NCBI GenBank assembly: GCA_007753675.1
Contig: CP036432.1
Location: forward strand, 4,810,394-4,874,393
DNA from: Stieleria magnilauensis
GTDB lineage: Bacteria > Planctomycetota > Planctomycetia > Pirellulales > Pirellulaceae
Direction: 5' to 3'
DNA: 64,000 bases
The translations under genes were made by a program, and so were the position numbers. A model generated the notes under the pieces. It was not told where the DNA came from. It made no database searches and saw only the letters and a program-made list of their open reading frames with translations. Of the stretch, positions 13,054 to 22,700 are shown piece after piece. Positions within the stretch are counted from its first letter, which is position 1, and every line of letters starts with the position of its first letter.

Positions 13054-14389
13054 CGGTGATTTGCCCAAGCAGGCGGCGTCGTTCGACTTGCCGGTCGCCC
13101 TCGGAGTGCTGGCCGGCAGCGGGCAGTTGATCCCAGACCGGTTGGACCATTACGCGATCATCGGCGAGTTGGCTCTCGAAGGGCACACCCGTCCGGTCAA
13201 GGGAGGACTGTCGATCGCGATCGAAGCGGCCAAGAACGAGGGCCTGCGTGGGATCGTGTTGCCGGCCGAAAACGCGGGCGAAGCGGCGGTCGTGGAGGGG
13301 TTGGAAGTGATCCCGGTGGAGAGTCTTTCGCAAGCCGTCGCGTTTTTCGCCGGGGAGATCGACATCGCGCCGGCACCGAGTCGTCTGGAACAGCTGTTCG
13401 AAGAGTACAGTGCCTACGATGTCGACTTCGGCGACGTCCGCGGCCAAGAAGCAGCCAAACGCGCGGTCACACTCGCCGCCGCGGGGCGGCACAACCTGAT
13501 CATGATCGGCCCGCCCGGTTCGGGAAAGACGATGTTGGCCAAACGCGTGCCAACAGTTTTGCCACAACTGAGTGCCCCCGAATCGATCGAGACGACTCGG
13601 ATTTACAGTGCGCTCGGTCAGCTGCCGGCGGGTCAGCCGTTGCTCGCCCGGCGTCCGTTCCGTTCACCCCATCACACAATCAGCGATGCCGGACTGGTCG
13701 GCGGCGGAAGCCCTCCGTCGCCCGGCGAAATCAGCAAAGCCCACAACGGGATCTTGTTCCTGGACGAATTGCCCGAGTTCAACCGCAAGACACTCGAAGT
13801 GATGCGTCAACCGCTCGAAGACGGCATCGTCACGATCTCCCGCGCCCTCCGCAGCACCACGTTCCCGGCGGATTTCATGCTGATCGCGGCGGCCAACCCG
13901 TGTCCCTGCGGCTACCGCAGCGATCCCCGACGCAATTGCAATTGTACGCCGCCACAAGTCGAAAAATACATGAGTCGAATCTCGGGGCCGTTGATGGACC
14001 GAATCGACATACACATCGAAGTCCCTTCGGTACCGTTTGAAGAACTCTCGTCCTCGTCGGTCGCCGGGACATCCAGCCAAGCGATGCGTGCAGATGTTGA
14101 ACGGGCTCGGCGTGTTCAAGCCGAACGCTTTGCCGACGGACCGTCGGGCGTGCGTTACAACGCCCAAATGACCAGCCGCCAAGTCCGGGAGCACTGCAGA
14201 CTGGACAAGTCGTGTCAACAAATTTTGCGACACAGCGTCGAAGAGATGGGGCTTTCCGCCCGCGCCCACGACAAAATCTTACGCGTCTGCCGAACCATCG
14301 CCGACGTCGCCGGTGACGCCGATTTGAACGAGAACCATCTCGCCGAAGCGATCAATTATCGGAATCTCGATCGCGATTTGTGGGTTTAG
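13052..14389 (+). pseudogene. comM: comM (yifB) 3' part, interrupted by the integrative element
   Basis: Resumes at GDLPKQAASFDLPVALGVLA and runs to the natural stop. It carries the AAA+ core: Walker A IGPPGSGKTMLAKR, Walker B NGILFLDELPEF, the LVGGG and PFRSPHHTISDAG motifs, a zinc-binding-like NPCPCGYRSDPRRNCNC insert, and the C-terminal ISGPLMDRIDIHIEVP, LSARAHDKILRVCRTIAD and EAINYR motifs. Everything except the first 71 codons is intact and no internal stop is present, so precise excision would restore a functional gene. A GTG at 12932 inside the element opens a fused frame, but a product lacking the N-terminal domain is unlikely to replace ComM. Confidence 0.92.
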
Positions 14390-14407
14390 GTAGACGGAAG
14401 AGAAGGA

Positions 14408-14576
14408 TGGCAGAATGATTCGGGGCAGAATGATGTTGTGTGGACCGACGGGAAATCACCCGCGAGGGTACTCCCATCATTCTGCCACCATCATTCTGCC
14501 ACCATCATTCTGCCACCATCATTCTGCCACCATCATTCTGCCACCCCATCATTCTGCCACCCCATCATTCTGCCAA
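14408..14576. repeat. CATCATTCTGCC tandem array with an inverted leader copy
   Basis: Seven near-identical units of CATCATTCTGCCAC (the last ones with extra Cs) run from 14475 to 14576. An inverted pair (GGCAGAATGATTCGGGGCAG, continuing AATGATG, 14408-14436) precedes them and could pair with the array. It lies just downstream of comM. No spacers of the CRISPR kind are present. The rest of 14390-15163 holds this array and no clear gene. Confidence 0.75.
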
Positions 14577-15008
14577 ATCGATTCTGCTTCTTATTCAGAG
14601 TCGCCCCATCCTCGCAGCGTGAACTTGGAGACGAGCAGCGCGTGTTGGGTGTTGCCTCCGGATGACTTTCGCGGTACCAGATGGGGAGGTCTTGGGTTTA
14701 AAAATTTTGGTGGTCAAAACAGAAGAGCCTTGCTCGGGGACGAATTCACGCCCAGCTCATTTTTTGACCAACCCATTTTTTGACCAACTCTGTTCGCAGC
14801 ATGATCCCTCTCTGGCGTTTGCTTGCTGCGCAAACGCCGTCTCTCCCAGAGGGAGAGAATCTAAATGGGTTGCCAAACGCTGCCGTTATACAATCGCTGC
14901 TCCTTGCGGCGATTTTAATAATGTCTCGAGACCAAAGTTGTTCACCTGCGTAGGCGTCTAGGTAAGATGATGGCACCGACAGATTCGTGCTACCAGGAGA
15001 AATGCGCA

Positions 15009-15167
15009 ATGGTCACTGAAAAACATGGCTTACCGCGGGCGCGAACGCGGAGTTGGCTGCGTTTCGGCTTTAGGTCGACGATGGTGCTGATACTGCTGTT
15101 CGCCATCGGCCTAGTGATAAAGACTTCACCATTGAGCACCACCCTGTCGTTCGATCGAATTGGATGA
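15009..15167 (+). pseudogene. possible remnant of a membrane protein N-terminus (52 codons)
   Basis: MVTEKHGLPRARTRSWLRFG then FRSTMVLILLFAIGL, then a stop soon after. A basic R-x-W-L-x-F-x-x-R-[ST] stretch followed directly by a transmembrane helix is the standard opening of a widespread planctomycete membrane protein family. The rest of such a protein is missing, and the frame runs into the sigma-factor start with a four-base overlap. It may be a remnant or a tiny membrane peptide; low certainty. Confidence 0.35.
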
Positions 15168-15808
15168 TGGCAGCGGATCAGGAACACGAATCGTTGTTCG
15201 ATGCTGCGGCCGGCGGCGATCAGGAGGCCGTTGGTCAGCTGTTCGACGCTCACCGTGAGCGGCTGTTGGTGATGATCCGCCTGCGTTTGGACCGGCGTCT
15301 GCAGCGGAGGGTCGACCCGGTCGACGTGCTACAGGATACGTTTCTGACAATCCAAAAAAAGCTTCCGAAGTATTTGAAGCATCCGGAGTTGCCGTTCTTC
15401 CTCTGGTTACGCTTGGAAACGGGGCAGACGCTGGTCGATCTCCACCGCTTTCATTTGGGTGCCCAGGCCCGCGATGTGGGACGAGAGATTTCACTGCACC
15501 GGGGCAAGTTACCATCCGTGGAATCGATCACACTTGCCGAACGTCTGTTGGGACGGCTCACGACGGCCAGCCAGGCCGCGATGCGAGTCGAGTTGAGGCA
15601 GCGAGTGCAGGATGCGATTAACGAACTGGAACCCGGAGCCCGAGAGTTGTTGGTGATGCGTCATTTCGAAGAACTGACCAATGGCGAAGTGGCACAGATT
15701 CTGGGGATCAGCCCGACGGCGGCTTACGGCCGTTACCTGCGTGCGGTCCGCCGTCTGCGGAAATCGCTGGAGCAGTTTCCGGGCGGATTGGAGGTGTTTT
15801 CGAAATGA
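15164..15808 (+). CDS. ECF-type RNA polymerase sigma factor (planctomycete kinase-linked group)
   Basis: 214 residues. Region 2 covers residues about 15-90 (LFDAHRERLLVMIRLRLDRR, DPVDVLQDTFLTIQKKLP, FFLWLRLETGQTLVDLHRFH) and region 4 about 140-205 (LRQRVQDAINELEPGARELL, MRHFEELTNGEVAQILGISP, YLRAVRRLRKSL). It binds core RNA polymerase and selects promoters. The last codon overlaps the start of the kinase gene by four bases (ATGA), and such sigma-kinase pairs are frequent in planctomycetes, where the kinase probably controls the sigma factor in place of a classical anti-sigma factor. Two ATGs are adjacent at the start; either may be used. Confidence 0.92.
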   Translation: MMAADQEHESLFDAAAGGDQEAVGQLFDAHRERLLVMIRLRLDRRLQRRVDPVDVLQDTFLTIQKKLPKYLKHPELPFFLWLRLETGQTLVDLHRFHLGAQARDVGREISLHRGKLPSVESITLAERLLGRLTTASQAAMRVELRQRVQDAINELEPGARELLVMRHFEELTNGEVAQILGISPTAAYGRYLRAVRRLRKSLEQFPGGLEVFSK

Positions 15809-18800
15809 GCGAAGTTGACCAGCGGGATGAGTTGATCGGTCGAATCGCGGACGAGTTCCTCCGTGATTGTCGCGCCGGTTGCGCCCCCGGCATTGAAACG
15901 CTGGTCAGCAAGCACCCTGAGTTTGCCGATGAACTTCGCGACTTGCTTCCCACGCTGGCAGTGATGGAACAGGTCAAGCTCTCCGACGAGGAGGAAGATT
16001 CCGACCACCTTCCCGCAGCGGACGAATCGATGGTCGATCGGAGACTGGGCGACTACCAGATCATTCGTCAGATCGGTCGCGGGGGAATGGGTATCGTTTA
16101 CGAGGCCGAACAAATTTCACTCGGCCGTCGCGTCGCGATCAAGGTGATGCCGCGGCAATCGTCCTGGAGCGGGACTCAACGAACAAGATTTGAGCGTGAG
16201 GCCAAGGCGGCAGCACGTCTCCACCACACGAACATCGTTCCCGTTTTTGGTGTCGGTCAGGCTGAGGGGGTTCACTACTACGTGATGCAGTTGATCGTCG
16301 GCCAAGGGCTCGACGACGTGCTCGATCAGCTGAAGTCGATCGGACGGCGATCGGCCGACGAGATCGGCCACCGTTCGATATGGGAACACGTCGGTGGCGG
16401 CGAGGAGTCGGAGCAGACCGACCAGAATCCGAGCTCGCACTCGTCCGGGGCCGCGGTAGCGAGATCGGGATCACAGGGTGGAACCGGCTCAAGTACCGGT
16501 TCCTCGATTGATCCGTATTGGCGGAATGTCGCGCGGATCGGACTTCAGGTCAGTGATGCGCTCCATTACGCCCACACGCAGGGCGTCACCCACCGCGACA
16601 TCAAACCGAGCAACCTGCTCCTGGACCATCACAACGATGTTTGGATCACCGATTTTGGACTGGCCAAGGCTGATGACGACGATGGGAAATTGACTCGTTC
16701 GGGAGATATTCTGGGCACGATTCGGTACATGCCGCCGGAGGCGTTCAGTGGCCGGTCGGATGGCCGGAGTGATGTTTATTCGTTGGGCATCACACTCTAC
16801 GAAATGGCAACCTTGGTCCCGGCTTTCGATGCGGTGGATCGCCGAGAGCTGGTCAAGCAGGTGACGTCGGGACGACCGTTGCCCGTGTCCCGCGTCAACC
16901 GACAAGTCCCCAGAGATCTGGCAACCATCATCGAGAAGGCGATGGAATGCAGACCGGAAGACCGGTATGCCTCGGCCGGCAAGATGCGGGAAGATTTGCG
17001 TCGGTTTCTCAACGATGAGCCGATTCTTGCCCGTCGTGCGACGCTCGGCGAGCGTTGCGGCCGATGGGCAAGACAGAATCGTGGTCTCGCCGCGTCGCTC
17101 GCCGCGGTCGCCTCGCTGTTGCTGCTGATCGCTTTGGCCAGCAGCGGTGCGGCCATCTACTATTTTGATCAGGAGGAGCAACAGCGGCGGTTGTTCCAGC
17201 AGGCGCGGTCGGTCTCCAATGCGAACGAACAACTGTTGCACGAGCTTGAAGGTGCCCTCGATCAATCCCGGCAAGCGACCATCGACGCCGAGAACGCTCG
17301 CCAAACAGCGGAACGAGAATCGGAACGCACGAGCCGAAGTCTCTATTCGGCGAGCATGATCAATGCCGCCAATTCAATGGATCAGCACCGTGGATTTGCG
17401 CGTGCCCAGGAACTGCTTGACCAATGGCGGCCGACAGACCATCGCCCCGACCAACGGGGATGGGAATGGTTTTACATCCAAGCGTTTTGCAACCAGCATG
17501 ATTTCATCCTTGACGGACACGACAGCGAAGTCCATGCGCTGGCGCTCGGTCCGCAACAGCAGTTGGCGTCGGCGGGGCGTGACGCCCAATTACTGATCTG
17601 GGATTTGCAATCTCGTCAAGTGCTCAGGCAAATTGATTCTCCCGTAGGACCGTTGAATTGCGTCAGCTGGGACGGTCCCAGGAACCGCATCGCGGTCGGC
17701 GGCTCGACGGGGATCGCGGTCTACGAAACCACGACATGGAAACGGATCTATCTGTCTCCAAGCCCGCTGACGATTTACGCACTTCGGTGGAGCCCTGATG
17801 GACGCTGGCTGGCAAGAATCGGCAGGGCACCCGCTTCCGCCGCCCCCGTGCCCCATTACTGTCTGCTTGATGCCGACACGTTCGACGTTGCCCAGGAATT
17901 GCCCGGCGTCTTGAACAGGAGCGTCCAGTTCACTTTTCAAATCGACTGGTCCGAAGATAGTCGTCTGCTTGCATATCCGGCGAAGAAGCAGGCCAGGGTC
18001 TGGGATCGTGATGCGGAACAATTACGATTTGAAACCAGCAAATCATGGGGCGAACTGCGAGCAGTACAGTTCCATCCGACCAACTCCAACGAAATCATCG
18101 TTTGTGGTCGTGACGGGGCCGTGAGACTCTGGGATTGGAATCGTCAGCAGATCGTGACGACGATGACGGCGCACACCCACGCGGCCGCCGCGGCGGCCTG
18201 GCACCCGAGCGGGCAGCGTGTGGCGACGGCTTCCTGGGATGGAACGGTGCGAATCTGGCAGTCGGAAACCGGAACGCTGCTTCGCACTCTCCACGGACAC
18301 GAGCGTCACGTCTTCAACCTCCAGTGGGATTCCACTGGCGAGCATCTTTTTTCGACCGGCATGGACGGGGCGATTAAATGTTGGCGACCTGAAGCTGCGG
18401 TATGTCGTCGAGAGTTACCGGCGACAACGCACCCGGTGAGTTATTGCGGACTCAGTCCCGACGCGGACCGTGTCGCTTTGGCGTCGGATGTCGGAGAATT
18501 GATCCTACGTGACACGAACGATTGGCATGTGCTTGCCGAGGCGAAGCACGGTCGCTGCCGATTGAAAGCGATCGATTTCGCACCCGATGGCCGCCGGTTG
18601 GCCATCGTCGGCGGCGTTGGCACCGTTTACGATCCGGGACTGCTTCGGGTCTGGGATTCCAAGTTCGAATGGCCGACGCGTGAGATCCGACCTGACGCCA
18701 CACTCCGTGCCGTCGACTGGAGCCCGGATGGAGAATGGATCGCGGTCGGTGGCGATGACGGATCGGTATCGATTTTCGATCCGAATTTGCAGCCATGCAC

Positions 18801-19332
18801 CAGGACCATTGAACGGGAACCGGGCAGCATCTGGTCGCTCGCCTGGCGTCCCGATGCGAAAGAATTGGCAATCGGCGGAATCAGGTCGGGGCTGCGGGTG
18901 TGGGACTTTGAGACTCAGCAGACGCGTCGGTGGCATCAGCCGCAAGATTCGGTCATCGATGTCGCCTGGAGTCGCTCAGGAAAACAGCTGGCGGTTTCCA
19001 CCACTGACAACCTGATCAAAATCCTGGATGCGGCCGACCTACGCCAGATCGCTCAGTTGCCCAAGCAATTTGAGACGGTCTACGCGCTAAAGTGGGGGCC
19101 GGGTGATCGTCGCCTGATGACGATCGATGCCCGAGGGACACTTTTGCTCTGGGATCCTGTCAGTTTGCAACGGACGCTTAAGTTAACCGTGGGGTCCGGA
19201 GAAGTGCGGGCGGTCGACTGGAGCGAGGACGGCGAGAAGATCATCGCGCCGCGCGAGAACAAGATCGTGCTCTGGGACGCATCGCGAGGATACGCCGCCG
19301 AATCAAAGGGTGAACGTCCTGCGACGAAGTAG
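15805..19332 (+). CDS. Hanks-type Ser/Thr protein kinase with C-terminal WD40 repeats
   Basis: 1,175 residues. The kinase domain spans about 81-400: glycine loop GRGGMGIVYEAE, ATP lysine K113 (RRVAIKVMP), catalytic loop THRDIKPSNLLLD with D265, DFGLAKADD, and the GTIRYMPPEAFSGRSDGRSD activation/APE region. A Ser/Gly-rich insert separates the lobes at about 205-235. One transmembrane helix follows at about 430-454 (AASLAAVASLLLLIALASS), then a coiled coil, and from about 566 to the end a WD40 beta-propeller region with repeated WS-x-DG, RLWDW and GHERHVFNLQW words. The kinase domain is cytoplasmic and the propeller probably on the other side of the membrane. Translationally coupled to the sigma factor by an ATGA overlap. 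Confidence 0.95.
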   Translation: MSEVDQRDELIGRIADEFLRDCRAGCAPGIETLVSKHPEFADELRDLLPTLAVMEQVKLSDEEEDSDHLPAADESMVDRRLGDYQIIRQIGRGGMGIVYEAEQISLGRRVAIKVMPRQSSWSGTQRTRFEREAKAAARLHHTNIVPVFGVGQAEGVHYYVMQLIVGQGLDDVLDQLKSIGRRSADEIGHRSIWEHVGGGEESEQTDQNPSSHSSGAAVARSGSQGGTGSSTGSSIDPYWRNVARIGLQVSDALHYAHTQGVTHRDIKPSNLLLDHHNDVWITDFGLAKADDDDGKLTRSGDILGTIRYMPPEAFSGRSDGRSDVYSLGITLYEMATLVPAFDAVDRRELVKQVTSGRPLPVSRVNRQVPRDLATIIEKAMECRPEDRYASAGKMREDLRRFLNDEPILARRATLGERCGRWARQNRGLAASLAAVASLLLLIALASSGAAIYYFDQEEQQRRLFQQARSVSNANEQLLHELEGALDQSRQATIDAENARQTAERESERTSRSLYSASMINAANSMDQHRGFARAQELLDQWRPTDHRPDQRGWEWFYIQAFCNQHDFILDGHDSEVHALALGPQQQLASAGRDAQLLIWDLQSRQVLRQIDSPVGPLNCVSWDGPRNRIAVGGSTGIAVYETTTWKRIYLSPSPLTIYALRWSPDGRWLARIGRAPASAAPVPHYCLLDADTFDVAQELPGVLNRSVQFTFQIDWSEDSRLLAYPAKKQARVWDRDAEQLRFETSKSWGELRAVQFHPTNSNEIIVCGRDGAVRLWDWNRQQIVTTMTAHTHAAAAAAWHPSGQRVATASWDGTVRIWQSETGTLLRTLHGHERHVFNLQWDSTGEHLFSTGMDGAIKCWRPEAAVCRRELPATTHPVSYCGLSPDADRVALASDVGELILRDTNDWHVLAEAKHGRCRLKAIDFAPDGRRLAIVGGVGTVYDPGLLRVWDSKFEWPTREIRPDATLRAVDWSPDGEWIAVGGDDGSVSIFDPNLQPCTRTIEREPGSIWSLAWRPDAKELAIGGIRSGLRVWDFETQQTRRWHQPQDSVIDVAWSRSGKQLAVSTTDNLIKILDAADLRQIAQLPKQFETVYALKWGPGDRRLMTIDARGTLLLWDPVSLQRTLKLTVGSGEVRAVDWSEDGEKIIAPRENKIVLWDASRGYAAESKGERPATK

Positions 19333-19740
19333 GTTGAACCCGCGTTTTCCCGCATCCCCAAGTTTTCCAGACAAAGCGTCGGCGTCTCTGAATCGGAATT
19401 CGTTCCATCATTTCGTCTCTCATCGACACGGTACCAGCGCAGGGCCCGTAGGCTCGCGCCAAACGGCTGATTCAATCAACAGGCCGAGACAACACCGGCA
19501 GAAACAGTGGCGGGACGGCCACGATGCCGACCTCTCGCAAAAAAAAACACGCTCCCCGCCCGAAAAGGGGGATGAATCACGGCGGCGGTTCGCCGTGTAA
19601 GGGACTGGGGACCGGCGCGCTTCACCGCTGCGACGTTCACACGATCGGCGTCGATCGGTTCCCGATGCGACTCACCGACAATCCGGAAGATTTCGGAATC
19701 GGTGTGACCACTGGGCCCTTTTATCAACGAACCAACTCTC
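19333..19740. other. intergenic region, no feature recognised
   Basis: About 400 bases between the kinase stop and the giant gene. Short frames here are Arg/Ser-rich shadows. It presumably carries the promoter of the giant gene, but I see no convincing boxes. Confidence 0.5.
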
Positions 19741-22700
19741 ATGTCTACTTTCCAGTCAACCGCACACCGTCGTCGTCGCAAGCAAACCCGCCATCGCCGC
19801 AGCCGCGCCGAACAGCTTGAACGCCGCGATCTGCTTGCCGCATCGCTGAGTATCGGGGACGCGACCGTCGAGGAGGGCAACCCGGGCGGGGCACCGGCCG
19901 AGTTACAGTTTCCGATCACTCGAGGCGGGGACACCAGCGAGGAGTTGACGGTGACTTTCGAAATCTTCGCCGCCGGCGACGATTTGCCCACGGACGATGA
20001 GCGAGGCGCAGCTCAACGTGGGCTGGCGGCCGCCGGAGGCAACGATGCCGATTTCGTCGTTCCGGCCTTCCAGACGATCACGATCCCGGCCGGTTCGGCC
20101 AGCGAAACGTTAACCATCACGGTGAATCCCGATGTCGTCCCCGAAGGCGATGAACGACTGGAAGTGCGATTCAAGTCGGTTGTCGGTGAGGTGACGTTTG
20201 CGAGCGACGCGGACACACGGGCGACGGGAACGATCGTCAATGATGATCAGCCCAACGAACTTCTGGAACTACTCACGAGTCTCGACACGGAGGAGCGAGA
20301 TCGTCTGATCGGGCACGTCAAGGACGGATTTGATGACACCTTCGCGGAAATCGTTGCCGGCATCGAAACTGCCATTGACGAGATTTCCGGGGTCCCCATC
20401 GTCGGTGGCCAACTCGCTGATGCAGTCGAGCCTGTGCTGACCGAAATCGAGGCGATTCAGACCGATTTGACGGAGTTGGTCGAGACGGTCTTTACTTCAA
20501 CCAGCGAAAACTTGATCGCCGACTTCCAGAACGCGATGTTCGAGATCCTCGAACCGATCCTGATGGATAGCCCCGATGCGGGTACCGATATTTCGGCGAG
20601 CGACATTCTGCTCAGCTACGGCGCCGACGATCTTGATGGTCCAACCGGCGAGGGGGACGGGAATCCGGATCCAGGCACCAGCTGGGTCCAGTTCGACTTT
20701 CACCTCGGCCAACGCACCATCCAGGATCTGCCGTTTGAGTTCGATCTCGGTGCCGCCACCGCGTTGCCGGGTCTGGAAGCACTCGGATTGAGTGTCGATG
20801 CGTCGGACGGGTTACGATTCGACTTGCAGTGGAACCTGCGATACGGCTTTGGGCTCAGTCAGCGCTACGGAATCGATCCAAACTTTGACCTCGACTACTT
20901 CTACGTGAACTCCGGCGCGGTCGATGTCACTGGAACGCCGGTGGAAGAGTTCCGCGCCTCGATCGACATCAAGTCCGCGCCCGCCAAAGACGGCGATGGC
21001 TTTGATGTGCTCAGCACCGATGCTGGACTGAAAGCCGACGCGACGATCGGTTTGCTGGCGGCAAAAGTTGAAGATGGGATTCCCTTTGCCGTCGACATCA
21101 CCGCCGAGCAGGGGTTTGACTTTGGCGGCAGCGAGACGGAGGCCGAATTCACCTTGGTGATTGACGCGGGTGGAGAGGAGCCGGTGGAGGTCGACATCAC
21201 AGGTCTCGCGCTGCCGACCGGGGCCGACGATGATCTGGCTGGCGCGCTCGAGAACCTGGGTACCTTTCTGATCGATCTGCAAGCGGAATTGATTGCGCAG
21301 CTGGAAGGCAAGTTCAACGACGTCGAGACGACAATGGGCGAAGGCCAAACGGCGCTCGTCCCGGTCACCGTGTCGCTCGATTTTGGCAGCATCAACGGTT
21401 TTGCCAACCCGGACCTGCCGACCACGCCCTCGATTGTGCTCAGTGCGGAAATCCCGCAAATCTCATCGATGACGATCATTGGCGGTGGTGAACTTGGCTT
21501 TGCCGAAAGCAACCTCGGCAGTCTGCTCGATCCCGGTCCGTTCGGCCAATTCGATGACGGGCGGAGTGCCGCGTTAGGATTTGATGCCTCGCCGTTTGAT
21601 GAATCGGACTTCACGACCGCCAGCAGCGAAGTCGTGCCGGGCCGGTTCCGGTTGCGTGCCGGCGCCGCAGCCCCGGCGAGCGGGCTGTTGCGGCAGGACA
21701 CCGAATTCACGCTGGTGCTCAACAATGGCCAGGGCGCCGAATCCGAAGAGCGGATCCTGATCTCGATCGGCGAGGAACAGAATCGAGACATCAAGTCGCT
21801 GCGAGACCAGCTGAACACCAAGAGTCTGGAATCGGTCTTCCGCGACACGATCAATCAGGCGATCAGTCAACAGCAGAAGAACAATGCGTACGAGACGATT
21901 GACGTTCAGATCGATGACGAAGGATTCTTTGTTCTGACGTCGCGGGGCGATGCAGACAACCCGGGGCCGACACTGGACATCGACTATCCCTCGACCGACC
22001 AGTCCAAGATTTCGGTGGTGTTTACCGTCGACATCGACGACCCGAACTGGACGCTGTTCAACCAACGACAGAATCCTAATGACCAGGCGTTTCTCGATCG
22101 TGTGACCCGCGGCGACATCCAGGACGCGAAGAAGATCACCGATCGTTTTCAACCCGAAGCCGAAGCCTCGGTGGCATTAAAACTGCACACCACCGCCGAC
22201 TTGAACGCGTTGATTGACGAAGCCGGCGACTCGATCCCGAGTCTCCCCTTGGTCGACGGCGGGTTGTTGCTGCCCCAAATTGAATTCGACTTCGTGTTGG
22301 ACGCAACCGCATCAGCAAAGTTTAAAAACCCCACAAATCCCAGCGACGAGGCGGGTGAAAAACGCTACACCAACGAACTCGAAACGCTGAAATTCGAGAA
22401 TGTCACCATCGACATCGGAAGCTTGCTGGAAACGTTTGTCGAGCCGATTGCCAACGTCCTTGGCGCGGCATTGGGCCCCGTCTCCGAGATTGTCGGCGGC
22501 CTGGGCGGCGGCAGTTTCTTGAACGAGAACCTTCCTATTTTGAAGGACATTCCCGGCAATAACTTTAAGTCGCTTCTCGACTTTCTCGGCGATGCGAATC
22601 TTGATGATTTGAATGCTTTTCGACAAGCTTTGGGATCCCTGGTGGAGATTTCATCCGCGGTCGAAGGCCTGCTCGAAGACTTCGAAGATCGAGCGATCGC

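Noticed and set aside
14475-14576. CRISPR-like tandem repeats
   Set aside because: Units are contiguous 14-16 bp copies without unique spacers, and no cas genes are present.
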